Source of the DNA: CAZSGN01 sp964606415
Lineage (GTDB): Bacteria > Bacteroidota > Bacteroidia > Bacteroidales > JBBRXJ01
DNA: 14,153 nucleotides
Direction: 5' to 3'
Assembly: GCA_964606415.1 (NCBI GenBank)
Contig: CAZSGN010000046.1
Span: forward strand, 1-14,153
Under the pieces are notes generated by a model that was given only the letters and a program-made list of their open reading frames with translations, was not told the origin of the DNA and ran no database searches. Position 1 is the first letter of the stretch, and each line of letters opens with the position of its first letter. Position numbers and translations under genes: made by a program. Of this stretch, positions 4,989-12,327 are shown in pieces.

Positions 4989-7736
4989 ATGAATAAAAAA
5001 ATAATCGTCATTATTGGTAGCATAATTATATTACTCGGAGGAGGCATTTTTTTTCTGATGAAACAAAAAAGCTATGTGCCTTCTGAGGCTATTCATGCTG
5101 TTCCTCGTGATGCATCCATTATTATTGAGAGTCATCATTTTGAAGACTTACTTAAAGCTCTCTCCGCAAAGAATCATCTTTGGCGGGAGATACAATCAAT
5201 ACAGGCTTTTTCAAATGTTCAAGAACAAATTAACCTGCTTGATACTATCATCTCAAAGCATCCTTTCTTAAAAGCAAACCTTAAAAAAAATCCTGTGCTC
5301 ATCTCTCTCCATTCTAATGGTAAGAACAGAATAGATCCCTGTTTTTACCACAGCATTCAGGGACGCTCGAGCAATAATAAAATATTAAATGCCGCCAGAC
5401 AGGAATTAGGTGATGACACCAAGATCAAAGAAAAACAATACGAAGGAACCGTCATCTACCACTTTAATATCAATAATAAACCCTATTATTTTAGTTATCA
5501 CCAGGGTATCTTAATCGCCAGTCCTTCTGCCATCTTAATAGAAAATGCCATCCGTCAGGTTAACATTCGCTCTTCAATCACTCAACTGGCAGGCTTCAGA
5601 CAGGTCATGAAAACTGCTAATTCCAATTATGAAGCCAATCTGTTCATACAACACCGAAAGCTGCCTGACCTACTGCATGTCCTTGCTCCAGAAAAATACA
5701 GTAAAGGAATTGAGTTACTAAGCCGATCGGGATCCTGGAGTGAACTAGACATTAGAGTGAAATCAGATATTATTCTTTGCGGAGGATTTTCCACCTCAAG
5801 TGACTCTGCAAATCAATATTTATCCCTTTTCAAAAAACAATCTCCTAAAGGAGTCGATATTGACCGCATTTTTCCCAGCAACACCTTTTTCTTTATACAC
5901 TTCAACCTGAGTGACCCAACTTTATTCCTTAAAGAATATAACGCTTATTTAAAAGAACATCAAGAGCTGAATGCTTATGAACAGAATATTCAAAAAATAA
6001 AAGATACATATCAATTTGACTTAAAAGACTTTTTCCAAAAACACGCCCAGGGTGGTATTACATTATGTTTCTCTGATCATAAAAACAAATCCCTGCAAGA
6101 AAATACTTATAGCGTCCTTCAAGTCCAAAGTGGGCAATCTGCAGAAAAAGATCTGACAGAACTTGTAAAAAAGGCAGCAGAAAACAAGAAACACAAAAAA
6201 CGCCACATGATTGATGAATATAAAGTTGATAATGAAACAACTTATACAATTTTCAAACTACCCTTTACCCATTTTATCAACAAAATTACAGGAGGGCCAT
6301 TTCAAGCCAGTTCAGATAAATACTGTGCAATTATAGAGAACTATCTTGTTTTTGCAGACAACAGCAAAATTCTAAAAGAGATCATCCACTTTAATCTGAC
6401 AAGGAAAACCCTGATGACCAACTATAATTACAGGGATATCTCTAAATATCTTTCATTAAAATCCAATCTCTTTATTTACCTTAACAATGCAAGAGCTCAA
6501 ATGTTATGGAAAAATTATCTCAACAAAAAATACTATGATTATTACTCTTCTAATATTCAGGAATTTCAAAAAATGCAAGGCATGGCTCTTGAAATAAGCT
6601 CAGAGGGAGAAATGTTATACAACAACCTTTTTATTAAATATACCCCGGAGATTAAACGCGAAGCCCAAACATACTGGGAAAGTCTCCTGGACACCAATAT
6701 CAATCATAAACCTGCTTTCGTTGATAATCATTATACCAATGAAAAAGAAATTTTTGTGCAAGACCAGAAAAACAACATTTACCTGATTAATAAAATTGGT
6801 CGTATTTTATGGAAAGTAAAAATCAAAGAACAAATAAACAGTGAAATTTTTCAGATTGATTACTATAAAAACGGAAAACTACAATTATTTTTCAGCACAC
6901 CAAATTACCTTCACCTTATTGACCGCAATGGTAATTATGTCGAAAAATATCCTATCCGCCTCCGCTCTAAAGCATCTAACGGTGTTAATGTTTTTGACTA
7001 TGAGCATAACAAAGATTATCGCATGATGATCGCAACACAAAACAAAAAAGTATACAACTACGAAAAAGACGGATCACTAATAAAAGGCTGGCAATTTGAC
7101 CAAACCGAAACACCAGTTACTCAACCAATACAGCATTTCCGATCAGATAAAAAAGACTACATCGTTTTTTCAGATCAATACAGGATATACATTTTAAACC
7201 GACAGGGTAAAACCAGAATTGCCCCGGAAAACCATTTTACCTCATCAAAAAATAACCACTTCTTTTTTGATGAAAATAATCAACATTTCCTAACTACTGA
7301 TACAAACGGCACCATTCATACAATCAACACAGCAGGTCAGGTTGAAAGCATTCAACCTGACCAGTTCTCCGCCAAACATTTTTTTATTTATAAAGACGCC
7401 AGTGCGGACGGAAATAAAGACTACATTTTTGCTGATAAAAACAAGCTGATCATTTATGATCAGAGAAAAAACATTGTTTGCTCTCATCAATTCAACAGTG
7501 CCATTTCCTCTCATCCTATATACTTTGATTTCGGGAAAAAAGATCATAAATTAGGGATTGTAACAAAAGACAACAATCAAATATACCTTATTAAACAAGA
7601 TGGCTCTATACATAAAGATTTTCCATTAAATGGAAATACTCCTTTCAGTATTAACCGATTTGAAAAAAATATTAGTAAATTTAACCTGATAGTTGGAAGT
7701 AAGAATAATTTTTTATATAATTATACTTTACATTAA
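4989..7736 (+). CDS. Signal-anchored periplasmic protein, DUF3352-like N-terminus and propeller-like C-terminus
   Basis: Large 915-residue protein of unknown function. Residues 4-23 form one hydrophobic segment after MNKK, with no lipobox, so it is probably an inner-membrane signal anchor with the rest in the periplasm. Residues about 30-560 begin AIHAVPRDASIIIESHHFED, which resembles DUF3352-type Bacteroidetes proteins. From about 575 to the end, short beta-rich repeats recur with a loop-Gly turn: NKIGRILWK, IDRNGNYVEKYP (near 643), EKDGSLIKGW (near 690), NRQGKTR (near 736), NTAGQVES (near 779), KQDGSIHKDFP (near 869). This suggests a beta-propeller that could bind partners. There are no catalytic motifs. 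It lies 12 bp after the MazG-like gene and 20 bp before the lipoprotein gene. The family name is from memory; the architecture is visible. Confidence 0.7.
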   Translation: MNKKIIVIIGSIIILLGGGIFFLMKQKSYVPSEAIHAVPRDASIIIESHHFEDLLKALSAKNHLWREIQSIQAFSNVQEQINLLDTIISKHPFLKANLKKNPVLISLHSNGKNRIDPCFYHSIQGRSSNNKILNAARQELGDDTKIKEKQYEGTVIYHFNINNKPYYFSYHQGILIASPSAILIENAIRQVNIRSSITQLAGFRQVMKTANSNYEANLFIQHRKLPDLLHVLAPEKYSKGIELLSRSGSWSELDIRVKSDIILCGGFSTSSDSANQYLSLFKKQSPKGVDIDRIFPSNTFFFIHFNLSDPTLFLKEYNAYLKEHQELNAYEQNIQKIKDTYQFDLKDFFQKHAQGGITLCFSDHKNKSLQENTYSVLQVQSGQSAEKDLTELVKKAAENKKHKKRHMIDEYKVDNETTYTIFKLPFTHFINKITGGPFQASSDKYCAIIENYLVFADNSKILKEIIHFNLTRKTLMTNYNYRDISKYLSLKSNLFIYLNNARAQMLWKNYLNKKYYDYYSSNIQEFQKMQGMALEISSEGEMLYNNLFIKYTPEIKREAQTYWESLLDTNINHKPAFVDNHYTNEKEIFVQDQKNNIYLINKIGRILWKVKIKEQINSEIFQIDYYKNGKLQLFFSTPNYLHLIDRNGNYVEKYPIRLRSKASNGVNVFDYEHNKDYRMMIATQNKKVYNYEKDGSLIKGWQFDQTETPVTQPIQHFRSDKKDYIVFSDQYRIYILNRQGKTRIAPENHFTSSKNNHFFFDENNQHFLTTDTNGTIHTINTAGQVESIQPDQFSAKHFFIYKDASADGNKDYIFADKNKLIIYDQRKNIVCSHQFNSAISSHPIYFDFGKKDHKLGIVTKDNNQIYLIKQDGSIHKDFPLNGNTPFSINRFEKNISKFNLIVGSKNNFLYNYTLH

Positions 7737-7756
7737 AATATTAACACACTGGCATC

Positions 7757-9448
7757 ATGATAATATTCAATAAAAACACATTTCGAAATTACACAAGACT
7801 CTCTGTTTTAAGCTTATCCATTCTTCTTCTTGGCGGATGTATCAAAGAATACCTGAACACCGATAAGTTTAGCGGTGAAATTGAAACCAATTATGAATTT
7901 GGTGGTCCTGTCGCATACGGACATTTTAAGGTTGCCGATCTGCTCTCTCAGTTCGACAAAAATAATAATATCCAGGAATATGATGAGAGTGAAATATTAT
8001 ATATTACTTATGAAGAAAAGGTACCTGCAAAAACTGGCGAAAATTTAATTGACATTCCGGACCAGTTCAGCATCCAGCAGTACAAAAAAACAGACATCGA
8101 AAGTGACTCCGAATGGTCTGGCAGCCAAAAAGTCGCACAAATAGACGATGTTGTGAAGGTTAATTTCGATGTAGGTGCGGACAAAGTCTTCAATCTTGCA
8201 ACATTCAAAGCAGGGAGCATTGTTTTTACGTCTATATCCAACCTCGAACACAATGCAGAATTAAGAATCGTATGCAATCAACTCAAAGATGCCCAGGGAT
8301 CTCATTTTGAAGAAACCGTGAAAGTAAGCGATGTTTCAGGCTCATATAACCAAACGGAACAATTTCCTCTATCCGGGTACACTGCCAATTTCAATAACCC
8401 CACCATTGACACAACCCAACTACAATTTTTTTATTATCTCACTGCATACAATTCGGGAGCAGGGATTAGCACAGATGACTCCATTGTTGTTGATGCATCA
8501 ATGGAAAATCTCGACTTTTCTTTTATCAAAGGTCATTTTGGACAGGAAAGTGTGATTACAGAGGATGAAATTATCCTGAACCTTGATCTTTATGGTACAG
8601 GGATTGAAGATTTTATCTTTGAAGACCCACGTATTGAATTAAAAACCAGGAACAGCTTTGGCATTCCTCTGCAAGTAAGAGTAGACAGCCTCATTGCTTT
8701 TTATGAAGATTTACTGCCTGCTGTATTACTGCCGACAAATCAAACGGCACAGGACACCACCATCATAAATATCAATTATCCATTGCCATATGAATATCCG
8801 GCTGTAAAACGAACAGACACCATCTTTAGTGATGACAATGGTAACATAGAAAATTTCACCCAAGTGATTAATGATAAACCCAATACATTAAAATACCGGG
8901 TTAATGTTGTATCAAACAAAGATGACCCCAAAACAGACACCAACCAGTTTATCACTGACACCAGTAATATTAACATGGATCTGGAGGTACAATTACCATT
9001 ATCCGGATATGCAGAAAATTACCTGCTCAATGATACAGTCGATCTTGATCTGTCTGAACTTTACGAGCAAGAAAGTGAAATTAAAAAATTAAAATTACGG
9101 CTGGATATAGCCAATGGCATGCCCGTGGATATCAACGGTCAAATTTACATGACTGACTCTAACTATATGGCAATCGATTCACTTTTTGATGAGGGGCCAA
9201 AATTAATTGTTGAAAGTGGAGAAGTGTCCGGTGGGCGCGTTGTAAATAAAACAGAAAAAATCACCCATATCACAATTGATGATAATGATCTTGACAAATA
9301 TGAAGATGTCAAATATGCGATCATTGCAATCAAACTCAACACCTTTGAAGAATCATCCCAAACATCAGTAACATTTTATTCAGATTACGAACTCGATATA
9401 GCCATTGGCGCAGAAGCTGACCTTTACATTCATCAAAGAATAGATTAA
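7757..9448 (+). CDS. Putative envelope lipoprotein
   Basis: A 563-residue predicted lipoprotein of unknown function. The signal peptide has a short basic region, a hydrophobic core (residues 15-25) and the lipobox LGGC with Cys28 as the lipidated residue. After cleavage the sequence is IKEYLNTD, with no clear sign of an export signal to the cell surface. The mature part is acidic and beta-rich. It carries two related segments, FPLSGYTANFNN (about 201-212) and LPLSGYAENYLLNDT (about 413-427). A segment with NSFGIPLQVRVDSL near residue 300 resembles Ig-like or LEA-like beta domains. The opening GGPVAYGHFKVADLL is the pattern seen in Bacteroidetes lipoproteins encoded beside DUF5723 proteins, as here. 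Gaps are 20 bp upstream and 12 bp downstream. Confidence 0.75.
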   Translation: MIIFNKNTFRNYTRLSVLSLSILLLGGCIKEYLNTDKFSGEIETNYEFGGPVAYGHFKVADLLSQFDKNNNIQEYDESEILYITYEEKVPAKTGENLIDIPDQFSIQQYKKTDIESDSEWSGSQKVAQIDDVVKVNFDVGADKVFNLATFKAGSIVFTSISNLEHNAELRIVCNQLKDAQGSHFEETVKVSDVSGSYNQTEQFPLSGYTANFNNPTIDTTQLQFFYYLTAYNSGAGISTDDSIVVDASMENLDFSFIKGHFGQESVITEDEIILNLDLYGTGIEDFIFEDPRIELKTRNSFGIPLQVRVDSLIAFYEDLLPAVLLPTNQTAQDTTIININYPLPYEYPAVKRTDTIFSDDNGNIENFTQVINDKPNTLKYRVNVVSNKDDPKTDTNQFITDTSNINMDLEVQLPLSGYAENYLLNDTVDLDLSELYEQESEIKKLKLRLDIANGMPVDINGQIYMTDSNYMAIDSLFDEGPKLIVESGEVSGGRVVNKTEKITHITIDDNDLDKYEDVKYAIIAIKLNTFEESSQTSVTFYSDYELDIAIGAEADLYIHQRID

Positions 9449-9460
9449 AACCCTGAAGAC

Positions 9461-10906
9461 ATGATTATCAGAAAAAGATTCATCCTCATATTATTGCTTT
9501 TATTCTCAATCAAAATAAGCAGTATTGGACAACAAAGCAATACCATGTATTTTATGGACAACGTTGCTCAATCCAACGAACTAAATCCAGCGAAACAATT
9601 CAGATGTAAATTTTATTTGGCAGCACCCATTGCCGGGCCTATTGAAGGAACAATTGAAAATACTGGATTCAGCCTGAACGATGTTGTCCAAAATGTAAAA
9701 AGCGACTCTATAGGCCTTTTCCTGCATCCCGAGGGCATTGGAGCACAGGAATTCATCGACAGGCTTCCCCGGGTAAGTTATTTAACAACAGATGCCAGTA
9801 TTAGTCTTGCAAATCTAGGTTTCAGGGCTAATGATTTTTACATCACTTTCTCGATCAAAGAAAGAATGATGGCACGCTATTCCTATCCCAAGGAATTAAT
9901 AGACTTCACCTTAACAGGCAATGTAAACAACGGCGATTATCAGGATATTGATTTTAAACATTTCGGAATGGATATATTAAGTTTCCGGGAATATGCCCTG
10001 GGATTCTCCCAGGATATTAATGACGAATGGAATATTGGCGTCCGGACAAAAATACTGTTTGGTCATTTCAACATAAGGACAGAAACCAATTATACGCTTA
10101 ACACAGCTATAGACAAGTATATCATCCCTCAAGATGGCTTTAATGTCTACAGCTCCATTCCCGGCATGCAGGTACAATACGACAGCACCGGAGATTTTAA
10201 CGGTTTTGAAGAATCAGAAGAACTCAACAATGATGGAGAAAATTACATCCTTGATGAGTTCTTAAGCCACAAAAATATGGGAGCAGCAATCGATTTCGGT
10301 GCTATTTACTCTCCTACTGATCAACTTGAATTCTCAGCCAGTATTTTAGATATTGGATCAATAAGATGGACAAACAATGTAAATAACCTTTCATCCAGAC
10401 AAGAAGTTGTTTTTTCTGGGTATCAATTATCACTGGACAGCACAGACAATACAGATCCTTTTACAGATATTACTGATTCCACCGATATTCAGGTAAGTAA
10501 TGAAAATTATGCAGCCGGGATACCTGCCAAAATCTATCTTGGAGGACGTTATATCCTTAATGATAATGTTAGTTTCGGATTGCTCTCTAAAAACGAAATA
10601 TATCGTAGCCGGTTACGACCTCAGTTGACAGCTTCAGCAAACCTAAACCATAACTTTATTTCTATGTCACTTTCCTATACGATCATGAATAGGTATTTTA
10701 ACCATTTCGGTCTAGGATTAAATTTTAAGGCAGGCCCGTTCAATATGTATTTCATCAGTGATAATATTCCTCTTCAATTCAATATGATCACAAATGAAGA
10801 AACGGAATTTCCTGTTCCATACCGCTTTAAAACATTTAATTTCAGGTTTGGACTAAACCTTATGTTTGGATGTAAAGGCCAAATAGACCGGCCCTCGATT
10901 TATTAA
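9461..10906 (+). CDS. DUF5723 family outer-membrane beta-barrel protein
   Basis: A 481-residue predicted outer-membrane protein. A cleavable signal peptide (RKRFILILLLLFSIKI, cleaved near residue 23) leads into MYFMDNVAQSNELNPAKQF, the conserved start of DUF5723/PorV-like barrels. The rest shows alternating polar and hydrophobic strands typical of barrels: FRANDFYITFSIKERM, EYALGFSQDINDEWNIGVRT, AIDFGAIYSPTDQLEFSASI, FSGYQLSLDST, and GLGLNFKAGPFNMYFISDN. It ends with a final strand FKTFNFRFGLNLMFG and the family-like GCKGQIDRPSIY tail. An acidic insert (about residues 245-265, ESEELNNDGENY) is probably an exposed loop. It starts 12 bp after the lipoprotein gene and the two probably act together in the outer membrane. 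The substrate, if any, is unknown. Confidence 0.82.
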   Translation: MIIRKRFILILLLLFSIKISSIGQQSNTMYFMDNVAQSNELNPAKQFRCKFYLAAPIAGPIEGTIENTGFSLNDVVQNVKSDSIGLFLHPEGIGAQEFIDRLPRVSYLTTDASISLANLGFRANDFYITFSIKERMMARYSYPKELIDFTLTGNVNNGDYQDIDFKHFGMDILSFREYALGFSQDINDEWNIGVRTKILFGHFNIRTETNYTLNTAIDKYIIPQDGFNVYSSIPGMQVQYDSTGDFNGFEESEELNNDGENYILDEFLSHKNMGAAIDFGAIYSPTDQLEFSASILDIGSIRWTNNVNNLSSRQEVVFSGYQLSLDSTDNTDPFTDITDSTDIQVSNENYAAGIPAKIYLGGRYILNDNVSFGLLSKNEIYRSRLRPQLTASANLNHNFISMSLSYTIMNRYFNHFGLGLNFKAGPFNMYFISDNIPLQFNMITNEETEFPVPYRFKTFNFRFGLNLMFGCKGQIDRPSIY

Positions 10907-10933
10907 TTAATATCATCATACACAATAAATAAG

Positions 10934-10963
10934 ATGATCGCTGGTTTTTTAATCAGCGATCAT
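10934..10963. other. Strong hairpin between DUF5723 and DUF4834 genes
   Basis: ATGATCGCTG (10934-10943) pairs perfectly with CAGCGATCAT (10954-10963). The loop can add a G-U and two A-U pairs, leaving a TTTT tetraloop and a 13-bp stem. The base after the plus-strand stem is an A-run, not a T-run, so it is not a standard Rho-independent terminator on that strand. It may partially terminate, stabilise the upstream mRNA 3' end, or separate DUF4834 expression from the long operon. Confidence 0.6.
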
Positions 10964-10981
10964 AAAAATATGTATTGAAAA

Positions 10982-11260
10982 ATGGGTTATTTACTAAAAA
11001 TATTCTTCTTCATATTAATTGTATATTACTTATACAAATTCATCATGTTTGCCCTTGCCGCAATAGGTTTCAGCCGGCAACACTCTTCAGGAAATCATTA
11101 TAACACCAATGGGTTCAACTCATGGAATAAAAAATCCGAAGAAAAAGCTTATAAGAAACAAAAAGGTAAAATGACAATCTACGACAAGCGTGCACAAAAC
11201 CAAGAAAAAAGAATTTCAAAAGAAGAAGGTGATTACGTTGATTATGAAGAGTTAAATTAA
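10982..11260 (+). CDS. DUF4834 family small membrane protein
   Basis: A 92-residue protein of unknown function. One hydrophobic segment spans residues 4-30 (LLKIFFFILIVYYLYKFIMF and onward). It is followed by a short polar linker, a lysine-rich stretch (KKSEEKAYKKQKGK), and the conserved C-terminal block with MTIYDK and ISKEEGDYVDYEELN. That last block is the DUF4834 signature found in small Bacteroidetes membrane proteins. It is likely anchored by its N-terminus with a charged tail. It lies 75 bp after the DUF5723 gene, beyond a hairpin, so it may be the last gene of the same operon at reduced level. Confidence 0.8.
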   Translation: MGYLLKIFFFILIVYYLYKFIMFALAAIGFSRQHSSGNHYNTNGFNSWNKKSEEKAYKKQKGKMTIYDKRAQNQEKRISKEEGDYVDYEELN

Positions 11261-11264
11261 AATT

Positions 11265-11354
11265 GAATCGAACAGCGGTTTCATTTGAGGGAGAAGAACT
11301 GTTTAACTTATAAATATCTTTTACCAACTCTTTTGAAAGTTGATAAGTTTCCAA
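11265..11354 (-). pseudogene. Possible remnant of a four-helix-bundle (S23-type) protein gene
   Basis: Read on the minus strand from a TTG at 11354, this gene-free stretch encodes ETYQLSKELVKDIYKLNSSS then PSNETAVRF. The spacing YQLSxELVKxIYKL...PxNE is that of the first helix of the four-helix-bundle proteins first known from 23S rRNA intervening sequences, several subfamilies of which occur in Bacteroidetes. A TAG stop lies directly upstream in frame. The rest of the family (a QxRRA...SxPSNIAEG-like segment) is absent: the frame runs antisense into the DUF4834 gene. It is therefore at best a 30-codon fragment, and chance similarity is possible. Confidence 0.3.
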
Positions 11355-11364
11355 CTAAAATACA

Positions 11365-11408
11365 ACATATAAACAACCTTAAACCATATTTTACCTACAT
11401 ATAAACAA
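11365..11408. repeat. Pair of 12-bp direct repeats
   Basis: ACATATAAACAA occurs at 11365-11376 and again at 11397-11408, a period of 32 bp, in the gene-free interval. The function is unknown. Read on the minus strand they are TTGTTTATATGT. AT-rich 12-mers can recur by chance, but two copies within 44 bp is notable. Confidence 0.5.
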
Positions 11409-11426
11409 ATTGCAAGCTTTCATTAA

Positions 11427-11476
11427 ATTATGCTTCGCAAGAGATAAATGTTCGTGGTAGAACCATAGAACATAAT
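11427..11476. other. Foldable intergenic element (three-arm layout)
   Basis: Outer arms ATTATG (11427-11432) and CATAAT (11471-11476) enclose a mini-hairpin CTT-CGC-AAG (11433-11441) and a second arm GTTC-g-TGG-tagaa-CCA-ta-GAAC (11450-11471). The last C can pair in only one of the two helices. The rest of the 317-bp gap 11261-11577 shows no intact gene: only the possible gene remnant, the direct repeats and the terminator listed separately. Confidence 0.35.
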
Positions 11477-11509
11477 GTAAAGTGAAAATTTTTCATTTTC
11501 TCAGTTCCT

Positions 11510-11546
11510 AAAAAAATCGGGGCAGGCTCTTTGAGGGTGTCCTGAT
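11510..11546 (-). terminator. Probable terminator of the mlaE-mlaF operon
   Basis: On the minus strand ATCAGGACA (11546-11538) and TGCCCCGAT (11524-11516) form a 9-position stem with two A-C mismatches. The loop has an inner CTC-AAA-GAG helix, and six Ts follow. It lies 31 nt after the MlaF stop codon. In plus-strand RNA the same stem has G-U pairs in place of the mismatches but lacks a T-tract, so the minus strand is the likely direction. Confidence 0.55.
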
Positions 11547-11577
11547 AAAAGAATGTTTCGGTTGGGTTTTGGTTAAA

Positions 11578-12327
11578 TCATTTTCGTTTAGCTTCAGTTG
11601 CAAGGCTCGAAGCAAAAACAAAATCATTTAATTCGGCATTATCCGTTTTAAAGATTTGTGTTTTATCCCCTTCCCACCATTTCATCCCCTGATAAATGAA
11701 GAATACCTTCTCTCCAATATTGGTAACAGAATTCATATCATGCGTATTAATAATAGTCGTGATTCCAAACTCCTGAGTAATCTCATTAATTAATTCATCA
11801 ATAATAACGGCCGTACGTGGATCAAGCCCCGATGTAGGTTCATCACAAAAAAGGTACTTAGGATTCATCACAATAGCACGCGCAATCCCCACCCTTTTCT
11901 GCATACCACCACTTATTTCCGAGGGCAGCAAATGATTAACATTACCAAGATTAACCCGGGCAAGACACTTGTTTACCTGTTCTTTCTTTTCTTTATGACT
12001 TAAATCAGTAAACATATCAAGCGGAAACATCACATTTTTCTCAACATTAAGAAAATCGAAAAGGGCACTTCCCTGGAACAACATCCCAATATTTTTTCGA
12101 ATTTTCTTTTGCTCACGGCGGTTAATCTTATTAAAGACCATGCCATCATAAATAACCTCTCCGGAATCAACATCAAATAAGCCGACTAATGACTTTAACA
12201 GAACCGTTTTCCCAGATCCACTTTGTCCAATAATTAAATTGATTTTACTATCCACAAATTGAGCGGAAACATCCTTCAATACATGATTATCAGCAAAAGT
12301 TTTATTTATATTCCTGACTTCAATCAT
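11578..12327 (-). CDS. mlaF: MlaF-type ABC transporter ATP-binding protein
   Basis: Cytoplasmic ATPase that drives an MCE/Mla-type phospholipid transporter, which moves lipids between the two membranes of the envelope. The 249 residues include the Walker A motif GQSGSGKT (34-41), the Q-loop Gln85 in GMLFQGSALFD, and the ABC signature ISGGMQKR (138-145). Walker B is YLFCDEPTSGLDP (from 158), and the H-loop lies in INTHDMNSV. The MQKR variant of the signature and the GSALFD segment are typical of MlaF/Ttg2A. Its ATG overlaps the permease stop (ATGA), so the two are translationally coupled. A terminator-like hairpin follows, and no MCE-domain (MlaD) gene is next to it. Confidence 0.92.
   Translation of the reverse strand: MIEVRNINKTFADNHVLKDVSAQFVDSKINLIIGQSGSGKTVLLKSLVGLFDVDSGEVIYDGMVFNKINRREQKKIRKNIGMLFQGSALFDFLNVEKNVMFPLDMFTDLSHKEKKEQVNKCLARVNLGNVNHLLPSEISGGMQKRVGIARAIVMNPKYLFCDEPTSGLDPRTAVIIDELINEITQEFGITTIINTHDMNSVTNIGEKVFFIYQGMKWWEGDKTQIFKTDNAELNDFVFASSLATEAKRK

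Noticed and set aside
7290..7547. Minus-strand 85-codon frame inside the 915-residue protein gene
   Set aside because: Antisense to a continuous gene with good sense-frame features; no leader or recognisable domain.
11365..11408. The 12-bp direct repeats as a CRISPR array
   Set aside because: Only two short, AT-rich units with a 20-bp spacer and no cas genes nearby.
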